Origin: Bombiscardovia apis
Lineage (GTDB): Bacteria; Actinomycetota; Actinomycetes; Actinomycetales; Bifidobacteriaceae
Direction: 5' to 3'
NCBI RefSeq assembly: GCF_033095945.1
Contig: NZ_AP026800.1
Span: forward strand, 496,001-560,000
Length of the DNA stretch: 64,000 nt
This document shows positions 39,039 through 47,971 of this stretch, piece by piece. Made by a program: the position numbers and the translations under genes. The notes under the pieces were generated by a model, which saw only the letters and a program-made list of their open reading frames with translations, did not search any database and was not told the DNA's origin. Numbering within the stretch: the first letter of the stretch is position 1; every line of letters begins with the position of its first letter.

Positions 39039-40393
39039 ACGCCTCCTCAAAGAGTTTTTCCAACTCGTCGCCATACGTAGAGCTTTTCCGCTTGCCGGGT
39101 GCCAAAGGCTTCTGTGCGGCCGCGGCTATTGCCCGCCTGCCTGTAGCTATGATGGGCTTGGGCATCGTGCTTGCTCTCAACCACATTTACAACAACTGGA
39201 CTTCCGCAGGTTTAATGAGTGCGGTTTTCACCTTTTCGGCGGCTATAGTCACGCCTTTCTACGCCCGCCTCTTTGACCGCTTTGGTCAGCGTCGGGTAGG
39301 TTTGGTGGTCTTGACAGTGCAGGCCTTGGCTATGCTGGCCTTTGCCTTTGGTGCCATGAATCGCATTGCTCTGGGGCTCCTGTTCGTACTTGCCATCATT
39401 ATGGGCTTAACTCAGTTCGCTTTCGGTGCCTTGGTGCGTACTCGCTGGGCTTGGGCTCTTGCTCCGATGGGTGCCAGAGGTGAGGAACTACTCAACACGG
39501 CTTACGCTCTGGAATCAGGCGTTGACGAATGCGTGTTCATACTCGGCCCTATTCTCGCTGCTTGGTTGGCCACTTCGGTGAGTCCGGTAGCCCAGCTATT
39601 CGTGCCGGTCGTAGCCCTAGTAGGCGGCGGTCTCATCTTCTTTTCCATGCGCTCAACCGAGCCGCCAGCGCTCACACAGGTTTCGCAATCTCAGCTGGGT
39701 GAAGCAGGCCGTTCCGCCCAGTCGCCAGTAGGGGAGGGCGGTATCGTCAAGCCCGGCGCCCATCAAGGGCGTTATAAGGCCAAGAGTGCCCTGTCGTATC
39801 CGGCAGTTTTGCTCCTTTTCGTTATCTTCGTTGTCTTCAACATGTCGTTCTCTTCAGTGGACGTTACTGTTACGGCTCTCACTAAGCAGATGGGTAAGGA
39901 AGGCATTGTCGGGCTCCAACTCGCGCTCATTGCTGTCGGTTCCCTATGCGGTGCCCTCATTTTCGGTTCCATCAAACTCAAGGGTTCGCGTTGGCGTCAC
40001 CTCACCCGCTTCCTTGTTTTACTTACGATTGGCTACATAGGCTTCCGTTTGACCATGAACAACCTCGTTTTGCTGGGCATTGTTGAGGTCATCACCGGAC
40101 TGTGCGTATCCCCAATTTACGCAACTTCGAACATGATTGTGCGCGGCACCGTTGATTCCTCTGCCCTGACCGAAGGCCTCTCCTGGCTCAATACGGGCGC
40201 TTCCATCGGCACTTCTCTTGGCTCCACACTGGCCGGAGTGGCTCTCGATGCGTATGGCCCCGCTGGTGGCATGATGATTCCCTGGATAGTGACCGCCTGC
40301 GCGGTACCGCTGGCCCTCGCTGGCTGGATATACAGCCGCCGCAAGGGGCAAGACGTGGACCTGGAATCGAGTCCCGGCAGTGAAGTAGCGTAG
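39035..40393 (+). CDS. Major facilitator superfamily transporter
   Basis: 452 residues with about 12 hydrophobic segments in two halves, separated by a hydrophilic loop near residues 205-245. The loop between helices 2 and 3 carries ARLFDRFGQRRVG, the MFS motif A. The architecture fits small-molecule exporters. The N-terminus starts inside the preceding GNAT gene (4-bp overlap), suggesting one transcript. A short hairpin (GCTGT/ACAGC, about 40468-40484) follows and could be a weak terminator. Confidence 0.85.
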   Translation: MNASSKSFSNSSPYVELFRLPGAKGFCAAAAIARLPVAMMGLGIVLALNHIYNNWTSAGLMSAVFTFSAAIVTPFYARLFDRFGQRRVGLVVLTVQALAMLAFAFGAMNRIALGLLFVLAIIMGLTQFAFGALVRTRWAWALAPMGARGEELLNTAYALESGVDECVFILGPILAAWLATSVSPVAQLFVPVVALVGGGLIFFSMRSTEPPALTQVSQSQLGEAGRSAQSPVGEGGIVKPGAHQGRYKAKSALSYPAVLLLFVIFVVFNMSFSSVDVTVTALTKQMGKEGIVGLQLALIAVGSLCGALIFGSIKLKGSRWRHLTRFLVLLTIGYIGFRLTMNNLVLLGIVEVITGLCVSPIYATSNMIVRGTVDSSALTEGLSWLNTGASIGTSLGSTLAGVALDAYGPAGGMMIPWIVTACAVPLALAGWIYSRRKGQDVDLESSPGSEVA

Positions 40394-40551
40394 AAGCAGT
40401 GAACTTGCTTTGCTGCACGGCGAGCCCAAGTAGCCGCCAGTGCCAGCAGCACCTTTAGCTTTTACGCTGTGCCCGGTACAGCATCGGTAAGGACAGTCAA
40501 GGCCTTAACCAGCCGGCAGAACGCCGAAGAACACTGGGCAGCTAAAACGTC

Positions 40552-40571
40552 GCTTCCGCACAGGCGGAGGC
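40552..40571 (+). promoter_or_regulatory. Small 5'-leader hairpin upstream of RNase J
   Basis: GCTTCCGC and GCGGAGGC pair (one G-U) around the loop ACAG, 21 bases before the RNase J start. The gene has no clear Shine-Dalgarno sequence, and TATAAG at 40583 lies only 4 bases before the ATG. The hairpin could act in the leader if transcription starts upstream, or be part of a promoter region. Confidence 0.3.
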
Positions 40572-40592
40572 ACAAGTAGAAATATAAGTGAA

Positions 40593-42476
40593 ATGACAAA
40601 TAATACAACAGAAGAAAGTGCAAGCGAGAGCAAAGCACAAGATGGCAAGGGTCGCTCAAGAGGTGGCGCTCGCGGCGGTCGCAAGAGCGGTGGCAGGCCC
40701 CAGGGCGGTGCTCGCGGCGGTCAGCGCAGGGGCGGTTCTCGCCCCAGCCAGCGCGGTAACAATAAGCCGGCTGAACCAGTTTTGATTGCGCCTCCCAAGT
40801 ATCGCAAGGGCTCCATGCGCATCACCCCGCTGGGTGGCTTGGGCGAAATCGGCCGCAACATGAACGTGATTGAATACAACGGTCACATCCTGCTCATTGA
40901 CTGCGGAGTTCTTTTCCCTGAAGAGGAGCAGCCGGGCGTAGATTTGATTCTGCCCGACTTCAGCTACATCAAAGACAAGCTGGACCAAGTCGAGGCGCTC
41001 GTGCTCACTCACGGACACGAAGATCACATCGGTGGCGTGCCTTACCTGCTCAAGCTGCGCCCAGACATCCCACTGATTGGCTCCAAGCTGACCCTGGCTT
41101 TCGTGGCCGCCAAATGCGAAGAGCATCATTTGAATCCCGCACTTGTTGAGGTCAAGGGCCGCGACAAGCTCAAGGTGGGTCCCTTCAATCTCGAGTTCGT
41201 CTCGGTGACTCACTCGATTCCTGACGCACTTGCAGTCTCTATTCGTACGCCTGCCGGACACATCATCGACACCGGCGATATGAAGATCGATCCTTTGCCT
41301 CTGGACCACCACCTGACCGATTTGCGTGAGTTCGCCCGTTTAGGCGAATCCGGCGTGGATTTGTTGATGATGGATTCCACCAATGCTGAGGTTCCTGGCT
41401 ACGTGAAGCCTGAGATTTCTATAGCTCCGGCTCTCGATAAGGCATTTGCCGATGCTCAGCGCAAGATTATCGTTGCTTCCTTCTCCAGCCACGTTCACCG
41501 CGTGCAGCAGGTGGTTGATGCTGCTCACAAGCACGGCCGCAAGGTAGTGTTCGTGGGCCGCTCTATGGTGCGCAACATGGGTATCGCCTCCGATTTGGGC
41601 TACCTGCACCTGCCGGAGAACACGATTGTGGACTTGAAAGAAGCTCACAAGATTCCCGACGACGAAATCGTATACATGTCTACTGGTTCTCAGGGCGAGC
41701 CTATGGCAGCGCTTGGTCGTATTGCAGACGGCACCCACCGCGACATCCACATTAACGAGTTCGACACGGTCATCATGGCTTCCTCGCTGATTCCGGGCAA
41801 TGAGCACGGCGTATATAAGGTGATTAACAAGCTCATCCGCAAGGGTGCGCGCGTAGTCAACAAAGACAACGCTGCAATCCACGTGTCCGGTCACTGCGAC
41901 GAGGGCGAGCTCCTGCACTTCTACAACATCGTGCAGCCCAAGTGTGCTATGCCTATCCACGGTGAAAACCGCCACTTGGTAGCCAACGGTCTCATTGCCG
42001 TCAAGACTGGCGTCGATCCGCAAAACGTGGTCTTGGCCGAAGATGGCGATGTTGTTGATTTGTATCACGGCAAGGCTGCGGTTGTGGGCTCTGTGCCCTG
42101 CGGCTATGTCTATGTCGACGGCACCTCGGTTGGCCAGCTCACCGATGATGAGCTTGAACAGCGCCGCATTTTGGGCACTGAGGGCTTCGTTTCTGCCTTC
42201 GCAGTAGTCGATACTGAGACCAACGAGGTAGTTTCCGGCCCTAAGGTCTACTTGAACGCTGTGGCCGAAGACGAGCGCGAATTCCGCCAAGTCGAGGATC
42301 AAATCGTAGCTCAGCTCGAAGATGCTATGGCTTCCGGCACCCACGATACGCACAAGCTCCAGCAGCTCATGCGTCGCACGTTGGGTGGTTGGATCTCTCG
42401 TAAGCTTCACCGTCGCCCGGTTATCGTGCCGGTCGTGGCAGACATCGCCACCGACGTGCAGGAGCAGCAGAAGTAG
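40593..42476 (+). CDS. rnj: Ribonuclease J
   Basis: 627 residues. A beta-lactamase-fold/beta-CASP endo- and 5'-exoribonuclease acting in mRNA decay and rRNA maturation. The zinc motif HGHEDHIGG (140-148) is preceded by the typical ITPLGGLGEIGRNM start. STNAEVPG, SFSSHVHRVQQ and SGHCDEGEL are the downstream metallo-beta-lactamase and beta-CASP motifs. The C-terminal domain ends near RTLGGWISRKLHRRPVIVP. The first 65 residues are a disordered Gly/Arg-rich tail with repeated RGGARGG units, likely an RNA-binding extension seen in actinobacterial RNase J. The hairpin at 42490 ends the transcript. Confidence 0.95.
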   Translation: MTNNTTEESASESKAQDGKGRSRGGARGGRKSGGRPQGGARGGQRRGGSRPSQRGNNKPAEPVLIAPPKYRKGSMRITPLGGLGEIGRNMNVIEYNGHILLIDCGVLFPEEEQPGVDLILPDFSYIKDKLDQVEALVLTHGHEDHIGGVPYLLKLRPDIPLIGSKLTLAFVAAKCEEHHLNPALVEVKGRDKLKVGPFNLEFVSVTHSIPDALAVSIRTPAGHIIDTGDMKIDPLPLDHHLTDLREFARLGESGVDLLMMDSTNAEVPGYVKPEISIAPALDKAFADAQRKIIVASFSSHVHRVQQVVDAAHKHGRKVVFVGRSMVRNMGIASDLGYLHLPENTIVDLKEAHKIPDDEIVYMSTGSQGEPMAALGRIADGTHRDIHINEFDTVIMASSLIPGNEHGVYKVINKLIRKGARVVNKDNAAIHVSGHCDEGELLHFYNIVQPKCAMPIHGENRHLVANGLIAVKTGVDPQNVVLAEDGDVVDLYHGKAAVVGSVPCGYVYVDGTSVGQLTDDELEQRRILGTEGFVSAFAVVDTETNEVVSGPKVYLNAVAEDEREFRQVEDQIVAQLEDAMASGTHDTHKLQQLMRRTLGGWISRKLHRRPVIVPVVADIATDVQEQQK

Positions 42477-42489
42477 TTATAGGCGAGTT

Positions 42490-42531
42490 AGCGTACGCCA
42501 GTTGAGAGGAAACTCCCGGCTGGCGTACGCT
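42490..42531 (+). terminator. Intergenic hairpin, probable terminator after RNase J
   Basis: Perfect 12-bp arms AGCGTACGCCAG (42490-42501) and CTGGCGTACGCT (42520-42531) with an 18-base loop, then ATTATGAG. The T-run is poor, but the stem is strong and lies just after the rnj stop and before the EPS cluster. Confidence 0.7.
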
Positions 42532-42557
42532 ATTATGAGCGGGTGATGGGAGGTAGC

Positions 42558-43481
42558 ATGAGTGCAGAGCAGCCATTGGTAACGGCTATTATTACCAGTT
42601 ATAAGCGCCCTGTCGAAACTGTGCATCGCGCCTTGGTTAGTGCGATAAATCAGACCTACCCTAAACTTGAGATTCTGTTGGTCAACGATTGTCCCGAAGA
42701 TGCCAATTTGAGTGCTTCATTGGAGATTCTCTGCCAAGAGTTGAGTGCAACTCGCCCTGTGAGCTACATCTCTATGGAGAGCAATGGGGGAGCCTGCAAG
42801 GCCCGTAACCTAGGAGCCCGCCAGAGCTCAGGGCAATACCTTGCTTTCTTAGACGACGATGACGAGTGGCAACCCAGTAAAATTGAGCAGCAGGTAGCCG
42901 CGGCTCAATCCCATCCCGAGGCCGGGCTCGTTTATTGCAACGCCATCCTCCAATACGACGGCAGCGACAAGCCAGATGGTCTGCTCGCAACCGAGCCCAT
43001 GCCTTCTGGAGACATTTTCTACCAGCTTCTGGGCAGCAATTTCATTGCCTCCTGCTCATATCCGCTCATTTCGCGTGAGCTTTTTACCCAGCTGGGCGGT
43101 TTTAACGAGCACATGCCGGCCCTGCAAGACTGGGAACTCTACTTACGCTTGGTTAAGCAGGCTCCAGCAGCCTATGTTTCCGAGCCGCTGGCACGCTATC
43201 ACTTTCATCAGGGCGAGCGTATTTCGGCTCACCCGGAGCGTAGAACCGGCGCTTTCGAGATCATTCATGCCCGCTATCAGCGTGAATTAAGTACTAATGC
43301 GGTCAGTGCCTCATCCTTCTTGTTGGTGGGCACATACCTCTACAGCGTGGCAGGCAATATGGGACAGGCCTGGCGCTACTACCGTATGGCTGTTCGCCTA
43401 GACCCAGGCAAGCTCAAGCGCAACACTCGCGACTTTTTCCGTATGGCTCTGCGCCCCTTCGTGAACACCAAGATTGTATAG
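42558..43481 (+). CDS. Glycosyltransferase family 2
   Basis: 307 residues from the ATG at 42558, which has GGGAGG 4-5 bases upstream; earlier in-frame GTG/ATG codons at 42543 and 42546 lie before this site. GT-A fold: VTAIITSYKRP at the N-terminus, ILLVNDCPED, and the metal-binding FLDDDDEW motif near residue 100. It has no membrane span except a weakly hydrophobic C-terminal part. It is the first gene of the exopolysaccharide cluster and transfers a sugar to the lipid-linked repeat unit; donor and linkage are not predictable. Confidence 0.88.
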   Translation: MSAEQPLVTAIITSYKRPVETVHRALVSAINQTYPKLEILLVNDCPEDANLSASLEILCQELSATRPVSYISMESNGGACKARNLGARQSSGQYLAFLDDDDEWQPSKIEQQVAAAQSHPEAGLVYCNAILQYDGSDKPDGLLATEPMPSGDIFYQLLGSNFIASCSYPLISRELFTQLGGFNEHMPALQDWELYLRLVKQAPAAYVSEPLARYHFHQGERISAHPERRTGAFEIIHARYQRELSTNAVSASSFLLVGTYLYSVAGNMGQAWRYYRMAVRLDPGKLKRNTRDFFRMALRPFVNTKIV

Positions 43482-43491
43482 GGTGACCTCT

Positions 43492-44502
43492 ATGACGACT
43501 TCGACCAGCCAGCCCGTGCTCACCGTCTCCGTAGCTGCTTACAACGTTGAAGGCACCATCAAGCAGGCGCTCGATTCGGTAGTCAAGGCGGATGAAGGTC
43601 AAGATATTGAGATTTTGGTCATAGACGACGGCGGTAGTGATCAAACGCTGGCCATTGCGCAAGACTACGAGCGGCGTTTCCCTGGGCAAGTGAGGGCCAT
43701 ACATAAGCCGAATGCTGGCTATGGTTCCGTTATCAATACGGCTATTCAAGAGGGGCGAGGCCGCTACTTTCGCCAGTTAGACGGCGATGACTGGTATTGC
43801 TCTGAGCATCTTGCGCAGTTCGTAGCCCAGCTCAAGCGCACCCAAGCCGATTGCGTCGTCACCGCCCGCCTAAACATCAACGAGCGAACCGGCTCTAGCG
43901 AGCTGGTGGACTGCCTGCCTGCCGAGATTTCTGGTTACCATCAGCTCGACGACGTCTCTTTCACGCGCGCCGTAGGTATGCATGAGATCACCTATCGTAC
44001 TGAGCTTTTGCAACGGGCTGGTATCCGTCTCGACGAGCGCTGCTTGTACACAGATATCGAGCTGGCCTACTTGCCCCTAGCCTCGGTGCAGACAGTCGAA
44101 CTGTTACACCTGCCTATCTATTGCCATCGAGTGGGAGTCAACGGTCAGAGCATCAGCCCGGCAGGTGTGCGCGCCCACTATCGCGAGCATGAATTCGTTT
44201 TTTGGCGCATGTTAGCAACATACCGCTCTATGCCGGGAGGGGAGGCCGATGGCAGGCGTAAGCTCTTCGCCCAGCGCTTGGCAGACGAGATTTGCGGACA
44301 CTTCCACTGGTTCTGCTATTTGACTCCCAACCGGGCTCATCGCTCGGAACTGCAAGCTTTTAACCGGCGTCTTGAGGCCGAGTGCCCCGAGCTATTGGCT
44401 CAAGCACAGGCGCTCTCAGACCGCATCTATTGGCTCAGGCGTAGTCATTTCGCCCTATACGGCCTCTTCTGTAGGCTTGAAGCATATAAGCAGAAGGGTT
44501 GA
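43492..44502 (+). CDS. Glycosyltransferase family 2
   Basis: 336 residues from the ATG at 43492, which follows the previous stop by 10 bp. GT-A motifs: TVSVAAYNVEGTIKQALDSV, EILVIDDGGSDQT and FRQLDGDDWY. A different sequence class from the preceding GT2, so probably a different linkage in the repeat unit. It is followed after 3 bp by the ALG14-like gene. Confidence 0.86.
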   Translation: MTTSTSQPVLTVSVAAYNVEGTIKQALDSVVKADEGQDIEILVIDDGGSDQTLAIAQDYERRFPGQVRAIHKPNAGYGSVINTAIQEGRGRYFRQLDGDDWYCSEHLAQFVAQLKRTQADCVVTARLNINERTGSSELVDCLPAEISGYHQLDDVSFTRAVGMHEITYRTELLQRAGIRLDERCLYTDIELAYLPLASVQTVELLHLPIYCHRVGVNGQSISPAGVRAHYREHEFVFWRMLATYRSMPGGEADGRRKLFAQRLADEICGHFHWFCYLTPNRAHRSELQAFNRRLEAECPELLAQAQALSDRIYWLRRSHFALYGLFCRLEAYKQKG

Positions 44503-44505
44503 GTT

Positions 44506-44955
44506 ATGAAAGTTTGCTTGGTTGGGTCTAGTGGTGGCCACTTGAGCCATCTTCTCCTCGTGCGCCAATTTTGGGAGCAGGAGGAGCGTTTCTGGGTGAC
44601 TTTCGACAAGGAAGATGCTCGCAGCAAGCTTCAAGGTGAGAAGGTCTATTCCTGCTATTTTCCCACCAATCGCAACATTAAAAACCTGCTCAAGAACACG
44701 CTTGTGGCTTTCAAACTCTTGCGCCGTGAGCGACCGGACTTGATTATCTCAAGCGGTGCAGCAGTGGCCGTGCCCTTCTTCTACCTCGGCAAGCTGATGG
44801 GCGCCAAAACCATCTATATTGAGGTCTTTGACCGTATCGATAAGCCTACGCTCACCGGGCGTTTGGTCTACCCGGTAGCCGATCGTTTCGTCGTTCAATG
44901 GGAAGAGATGAAGCAGGTCTATCCCAAGGCCATCAATTTAGGGCCCATTTTTTAG
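44506..44955 (+). CDS. ALG14-like subunit of a split glycosyltransferase (PssD/CpsF type)
   Basis: 149 residues. CLVGSSGGHLSHLL at the N-terminus and ISSGAAVAVPFFYLGKLMGA in the middle are typical of the membrane-associated ALG14/PssD/EpsE subunit, which recruits the catalytic ALG13-like partner. A hydrophobic segment lies at about 85-105. Together with the next gene it should form a two-part transferase (beta-1,4-galactosyl or glucuronosyl transferases are known examples), acting at the inner membrane face. Confidence 0.88.
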   Translation: MKVCLVGSSGGHLSHLLLVRQFWEQEERFWVTFDKEDARSKLQGEKVYSCYFPTNRNIKNLLKNTLVAFKLLRRERPDLIISSGAAVAVPFFYLGKLMGAKTIYIEVFDRIDKPTLTGRLVYPVADRFVVQWEEMKQVYPKAINLGPIF

Positions 44956-44966
44956 GAGCTGGCGCA

Positions 44967-45473
44967 ATGATTTTAGTAACGGTGGGAACGCATGAGCAAC
45001 CCTTCGACCGCTTGCTGCGGGAGGTAGATGAACTCGTGCGTAGCGGGCGTATCAGTGAGCCAGTGGTGGTGCAATACGGCTATTCTACCTACCTGCCCAG
45101 CCAGTGCGATACCTTCCAATTCTTGAGCATTGACCAGTTGAATTACTATCTTGGTCAGGCTCGCATGGTCATTACTCATGCCGGGCCTTCGAGTTTTATG
45201 GAGGTGCTCAAGCTCGGTAAAACGCCAATTGTAGTGCCGCGCCAGCTTGAATTCGGTGAGCATCTTAACAACCATCAAGTTGACTTTGCCCGGGCAGTTG
45301 AGAAACGAATCGGCGGTATTCTGCCAGTTTACGATATTGCCAAGCTGTCTGAAACCGTTGCTCATTTTGAAAAACTGTCTGCAGGTGTCAGCGCTCATTT
45401 TTCGAGCAATACGGCTAATTTCGTCCGCGGTTTAGAGCGCTTAGCGGGCGAACTGGTGGCTGACCATGCCTAG
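44967..45473 (+). CDS. ALG13-like catalytic subunit of a split glycosyltransferase (PssE/CpsG type)
   Basis: 168 residues from the ATG at 44967 with TAGGAG 8 bases before it (the frame is open earlier but overlaps the ALG14-like gene). MILVTVGTHEQPFDRLL at the start and the donor-binding ITHAGPSSFMEVL then PIVVPRQLEFGEHLNNHQ are the diagnostic GT28/ALG13 motifs. It overlaps the next glycosyltransferase gene by 8 bp. The pair order 14 then 13 is the usual one in capsule loci. Confidence 0.9.
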   Translation: MILVTVGTHEQPFDRLLREVDELVRSGRISEPVVVQYGYSTYLPSQCDTFQFLSIDQLNYYLGQARMVITHAGPSSFMEVLKLGKTPIVVPRQLEFGEHLNNHQVDFARAVEKRIGGILPVYDIAKLSETVAHFEKLSAGVSAHFSSNTANFVRGLERLAGELVADHA

Positions 45474-46578
45474 AGGCCCTATCCCTGTTGCAATGGTGGT
45501 CGACAATTTAGGGCGCAACGGCATTGCCGCGTATGTGCTCAACACATGCTCCCAGCTTGACCACAAGCAGATTGCGCCTTTTATTGTAGTGGGCGGCGGT
45601 GTAGATTCGGCCAATGCAGCTCAAGCGAAGGCTATGGGCATCCCGATTATTGCGCTGCCCAATCGTAAGCGCCACCCGGTGGCATATTTACACAAGCTTT
45701 CCCAGATTTTGCGGGCCCAGCGGCCTCAGATTGTGCACGTGCATGGCAATAGCAGAACGATGGCCCTAGAGCTCTCGGTTGCCAAGCGCTGCCATTGCTC
45801 TGCGCGCATTGCCCACAGTCACAACAGCACTTGCGACCATAAGCTCCTTCACCGCCTCCTCAAACCCGTATTTGTGCGCTCGTATACGCACGGTTTGGCA
45901 TGCGGAAGCAAGGCCGGCCGCTGGCTCTTTGAAGACCGGCCGTTTGCTATAGCTCCCAACGGTATTGATGTGGCGCATTTCCTCTTCGACGGGCAAACCC
46001 GAGAGTGCACTCGTGCCGAATTGGGCCTTGAAGGCAAGTTTGTTATCGGCCACGTGGGTGGTCTCAATACTCAGAAAAACCAAGCATTCCTCATCGCTAG
46101 CTTCGAGCAAGTGGCCCAACGTGACTCGCAGGCGGTCCTCCTGCTGGTAGGAGCTGGCCCCCTCGAAGCTGAACTCAAGAGGCAAGTTGCGAGCAGCCCC
46201 TTCATCAGCCGGATTCTCTTCTACGGCCCCAGTGAAGACCCCAGTAAGCTCTACCAAGCGATGGACATGTTTGCTCTGCCTTCGCTCTTCGAGGGGCTTC
46301 CCATCTCCCTGCTCGAAGCTCAGAGTGCCGGCCTGCCCTGCCTCGTGGCCAACAATATAGACTCAGATGTGGTGCTCACCAATCAGGTAACTGCTCTGCC
46401 GTTGGAAGCGGGTACCCAAGCCTGGGCTCAAGAGATAGCACGCATCCGCCAGAGCGCGCAAACCCACTCGCGCTCGCAGCAACAAGCCCAAGAGCTACGT
46501 TCCATCGACACAACTCACACAGCCCGAGTCTTGCTCAACCAATACCAAAGCTTCCTAAGCTTACCCTCTGAGAGCTAG
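45466..46578 (+). CDS. Glycosyltransferase family 4 (GT-B)
   Basis: 370 residues. N-terminal VAMVVDNLGRNGIAAYVLN, central VIGHVGGLNTQKNQAFLI and C-terminal ALPSLFEGLPISLLEAQSAG with the E-x7-E pair of retaining GT4 enzymes (EpsF-like). It starts inside the 3' end of the ALG13-like gene (8-bp overlap). Likely adds a hexose to the EPS repeat unit in the cytoplasm. Confidence 0.9.
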   Translation: MPRGPIPVAMVVDNLGRNGIAAYVLNTCSQLDHKQIAPFIVVGGGVDSANAAQAKAMGIPIIALPNRKRHPVAYLHKLSQILRAQRPQIVHVHGNSRTMALELSVAKRCHCSARIAHSHNSTCDHKLLHRLLKPVFVRSYTHGLACGSKAGRWLFEDRPFAIAPNGIDVAHFLFDGQTRECTRAELGLEGKFVIGHVGGLNTQKNQAFLIASFEQVAQRDSQAVLLLVGAGPLEAELKRQVASSPFISRILFYGPSEDPSKLYQAMDMFALPSLFEGLPISLLEAQSAGLPCLVANNIDSDVVLTNQVTALPLEAGTQAWAQEIARIRQSAQTHSRSQQQAQELRSIDTTHTARVLLNQYQSFLSLPSES

Positions 46579-46630
46579 CCAGCGCGTACTCCTCCGACCT
46601 GCCCACACTCGCCCAAGCCTCCATACCCTT

Positions 46631-46636
46631 TATACT
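46631..46636 (+). promoter_or_regulatory. -10 box of a probable leaderless promoter for ugd
   Basis: TATACT ends 6 bases before the ATG at 46643, so transcription is expected to start at or next to the A of the start codon. No Shine-Dalgarno is present in the 64-bp spacer, and the -35 region is not recognisable. Leaderless mRNAs are common in actinobacteria. Confidence 0.45.
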
Positions 46637-46642
46637 GAAACT

Positions 46643-47899
46643 ATGAACAGTCAGCAGAAGATAGCAATAGCAGGCACCGGCTATGTGGGGCTTTCTATGG
46701 CTCTCCTTCTGGCTCAGCACCACCATGTGCAGGCGCTCGACATCGTGCCAGCTAAAGTTGAGCAGTTGGCCCAGGGCATCAGTCCTATTGCAGACCCAGA
46801 TATTGAGCGTTTCTTAGCGGAGAGTAAGGCGGGCATCCGCAGCCTCGATTTTTCTGCCACGCTCGACCCAGCTCAAGCCTATTCGGACGCGCAATATGTG
46901 GTCGTGTGTACGCCCACTAATTACGATTCTGACCACAATTATTTCGATACTTCGAGCGTGGAGGCGGCTATTGCTGCGGTCCGCGAAGTCAACCAGCAGG
47001 CTTGGATTGTTATTAAATCTACGGTTCCCGTGGGCTATACCAGGCAGCTCAGTCAGCGTTTGCAAGACCCGCGTATTATATTTTCGCCTGAGTTTTTGCG
47101 CGAAGGCAAGGCGCTCTACGACAACCTTCACCCGAGCCGCATCGTAGTAGGCGCCAATCTCACTGATTCTGCCGTGTATGCCGCAGCCCAAGAATTTGCC
47201 CAGATCTTACGGGATGCGGCAGATCCGAGTGAGCTTGAACGAGTCAACAGCGACGGCACTCGTTCTATCCCCGTGCTGCTCGTAGGCTCTACCGAGGCCG
47301 AAGCGATTAAACTCTTCGCCAACACCTACCTAGCCCTACGCGTGGCTTATTTCAATGAGCTCGACACCTATGCGGCAGCCCGCGGTTTAGATAGCGAGGC
47401 TATTATTCGGGGAGTGGGCTTAGACCCGCGCATTGGCTCTCATTACAACAATCCCAGCTTTGGATACGGAGGCTACTGCCTGCCCAAAGACAGTAAGCAG
47501 CTGCTCGCTAATTATGAACAAGTGCCGCAAAATCTCATGAGCGCCATAGTTGATGCTAATCAGACCCGCAAGGAGTTTATAGCCCAGGAGATTCTGGAGC
47601 GTATCCAAGGCCTTGACCACCCGCTCGTGGGTATTTACCGGTTGACGATGAAGGAAAACTCAGACAATTTCCGCCAGTCAGCTGTCCAAGACATTATCGC
47701 CTACCTGCTTGAGCGCGGCGTAGATCTTGTAATGTATGAGCCAACGCTGGGCGAGTCAAGTTTCATGGGCTGCCCGGTTATCCAAGATTTCGCGGAGTTT
47801 GAGCGTTCGTGCAGTTTGATTGTGGCCAATCGCTGGAATGAGGAGCTGGCAAGTGCTGCGGGTAAAGTCTACAGCAGGGACATTTTTAGGCGGGATTAG
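46643..47899 (+). CDS. ugd: UDP-glucose 6-dehydrogenase family nucleotide-sugar dehydrogenase
   Basis: 418 residues. NAD-binding GTGYVGL (11-17), the catalytic region FSPEFLREG, and the active-site Cys279 in YGGYCLPKDSKQLL. It oxidises UDP-glucose (or a related UDP-sugar) to the uronic acid, the donor for acidic exopolysaccharide. UDP-ManNAc dehydrogenase is the alternative; the length and the compact C-terminus favour Ugd. It probably has its own promoter (TATACT at 46631) inside the EPS cluster. Confidence 0.88.
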   Translation: MNSQQKIAIAGTGYVGLSMALLLAQHHHVQALDIVPAKVEQLAQGISPIADPDIERFLAESKAGIRSLDFSATLDPAQAYSDAQYVVVCTPTNYDSDHNYFDTSSVEAAIAAVREVNQQAWIVIKSTVPVGYTRQLSQRLQDPRIIFSPEFLREGKALYDNLHPSRIVVGANLTDSAVYAAAQEFAQILRDAADPSELERVNSDGTRSIPVLLVGSTEAEAIKLFANTYLALRVAYFNELDTYAAARGLDSEAIIRGVGLDPRIGSHYNNPSFGYGGYCLPKDSKQLLANYEQVPQNLMSAIVDANQTRKEFIAQEILERIQGLDHPLVGIYRLTMKENSDNFRQSAVQDIIAYLLERGVDLVMYEPTLGESSFMGCPVIQDFAEFERSCSLIVANRWNEELASAAGKVYSRDIFRRD

Positions 47900-47971
47900 C
47901 TCTCGGTTGGGTGGTTGCTCAGGGAGTGAATAGTGGGGCCTTGGGCTTCGAGGAATTGAGGATTGGCCAGT

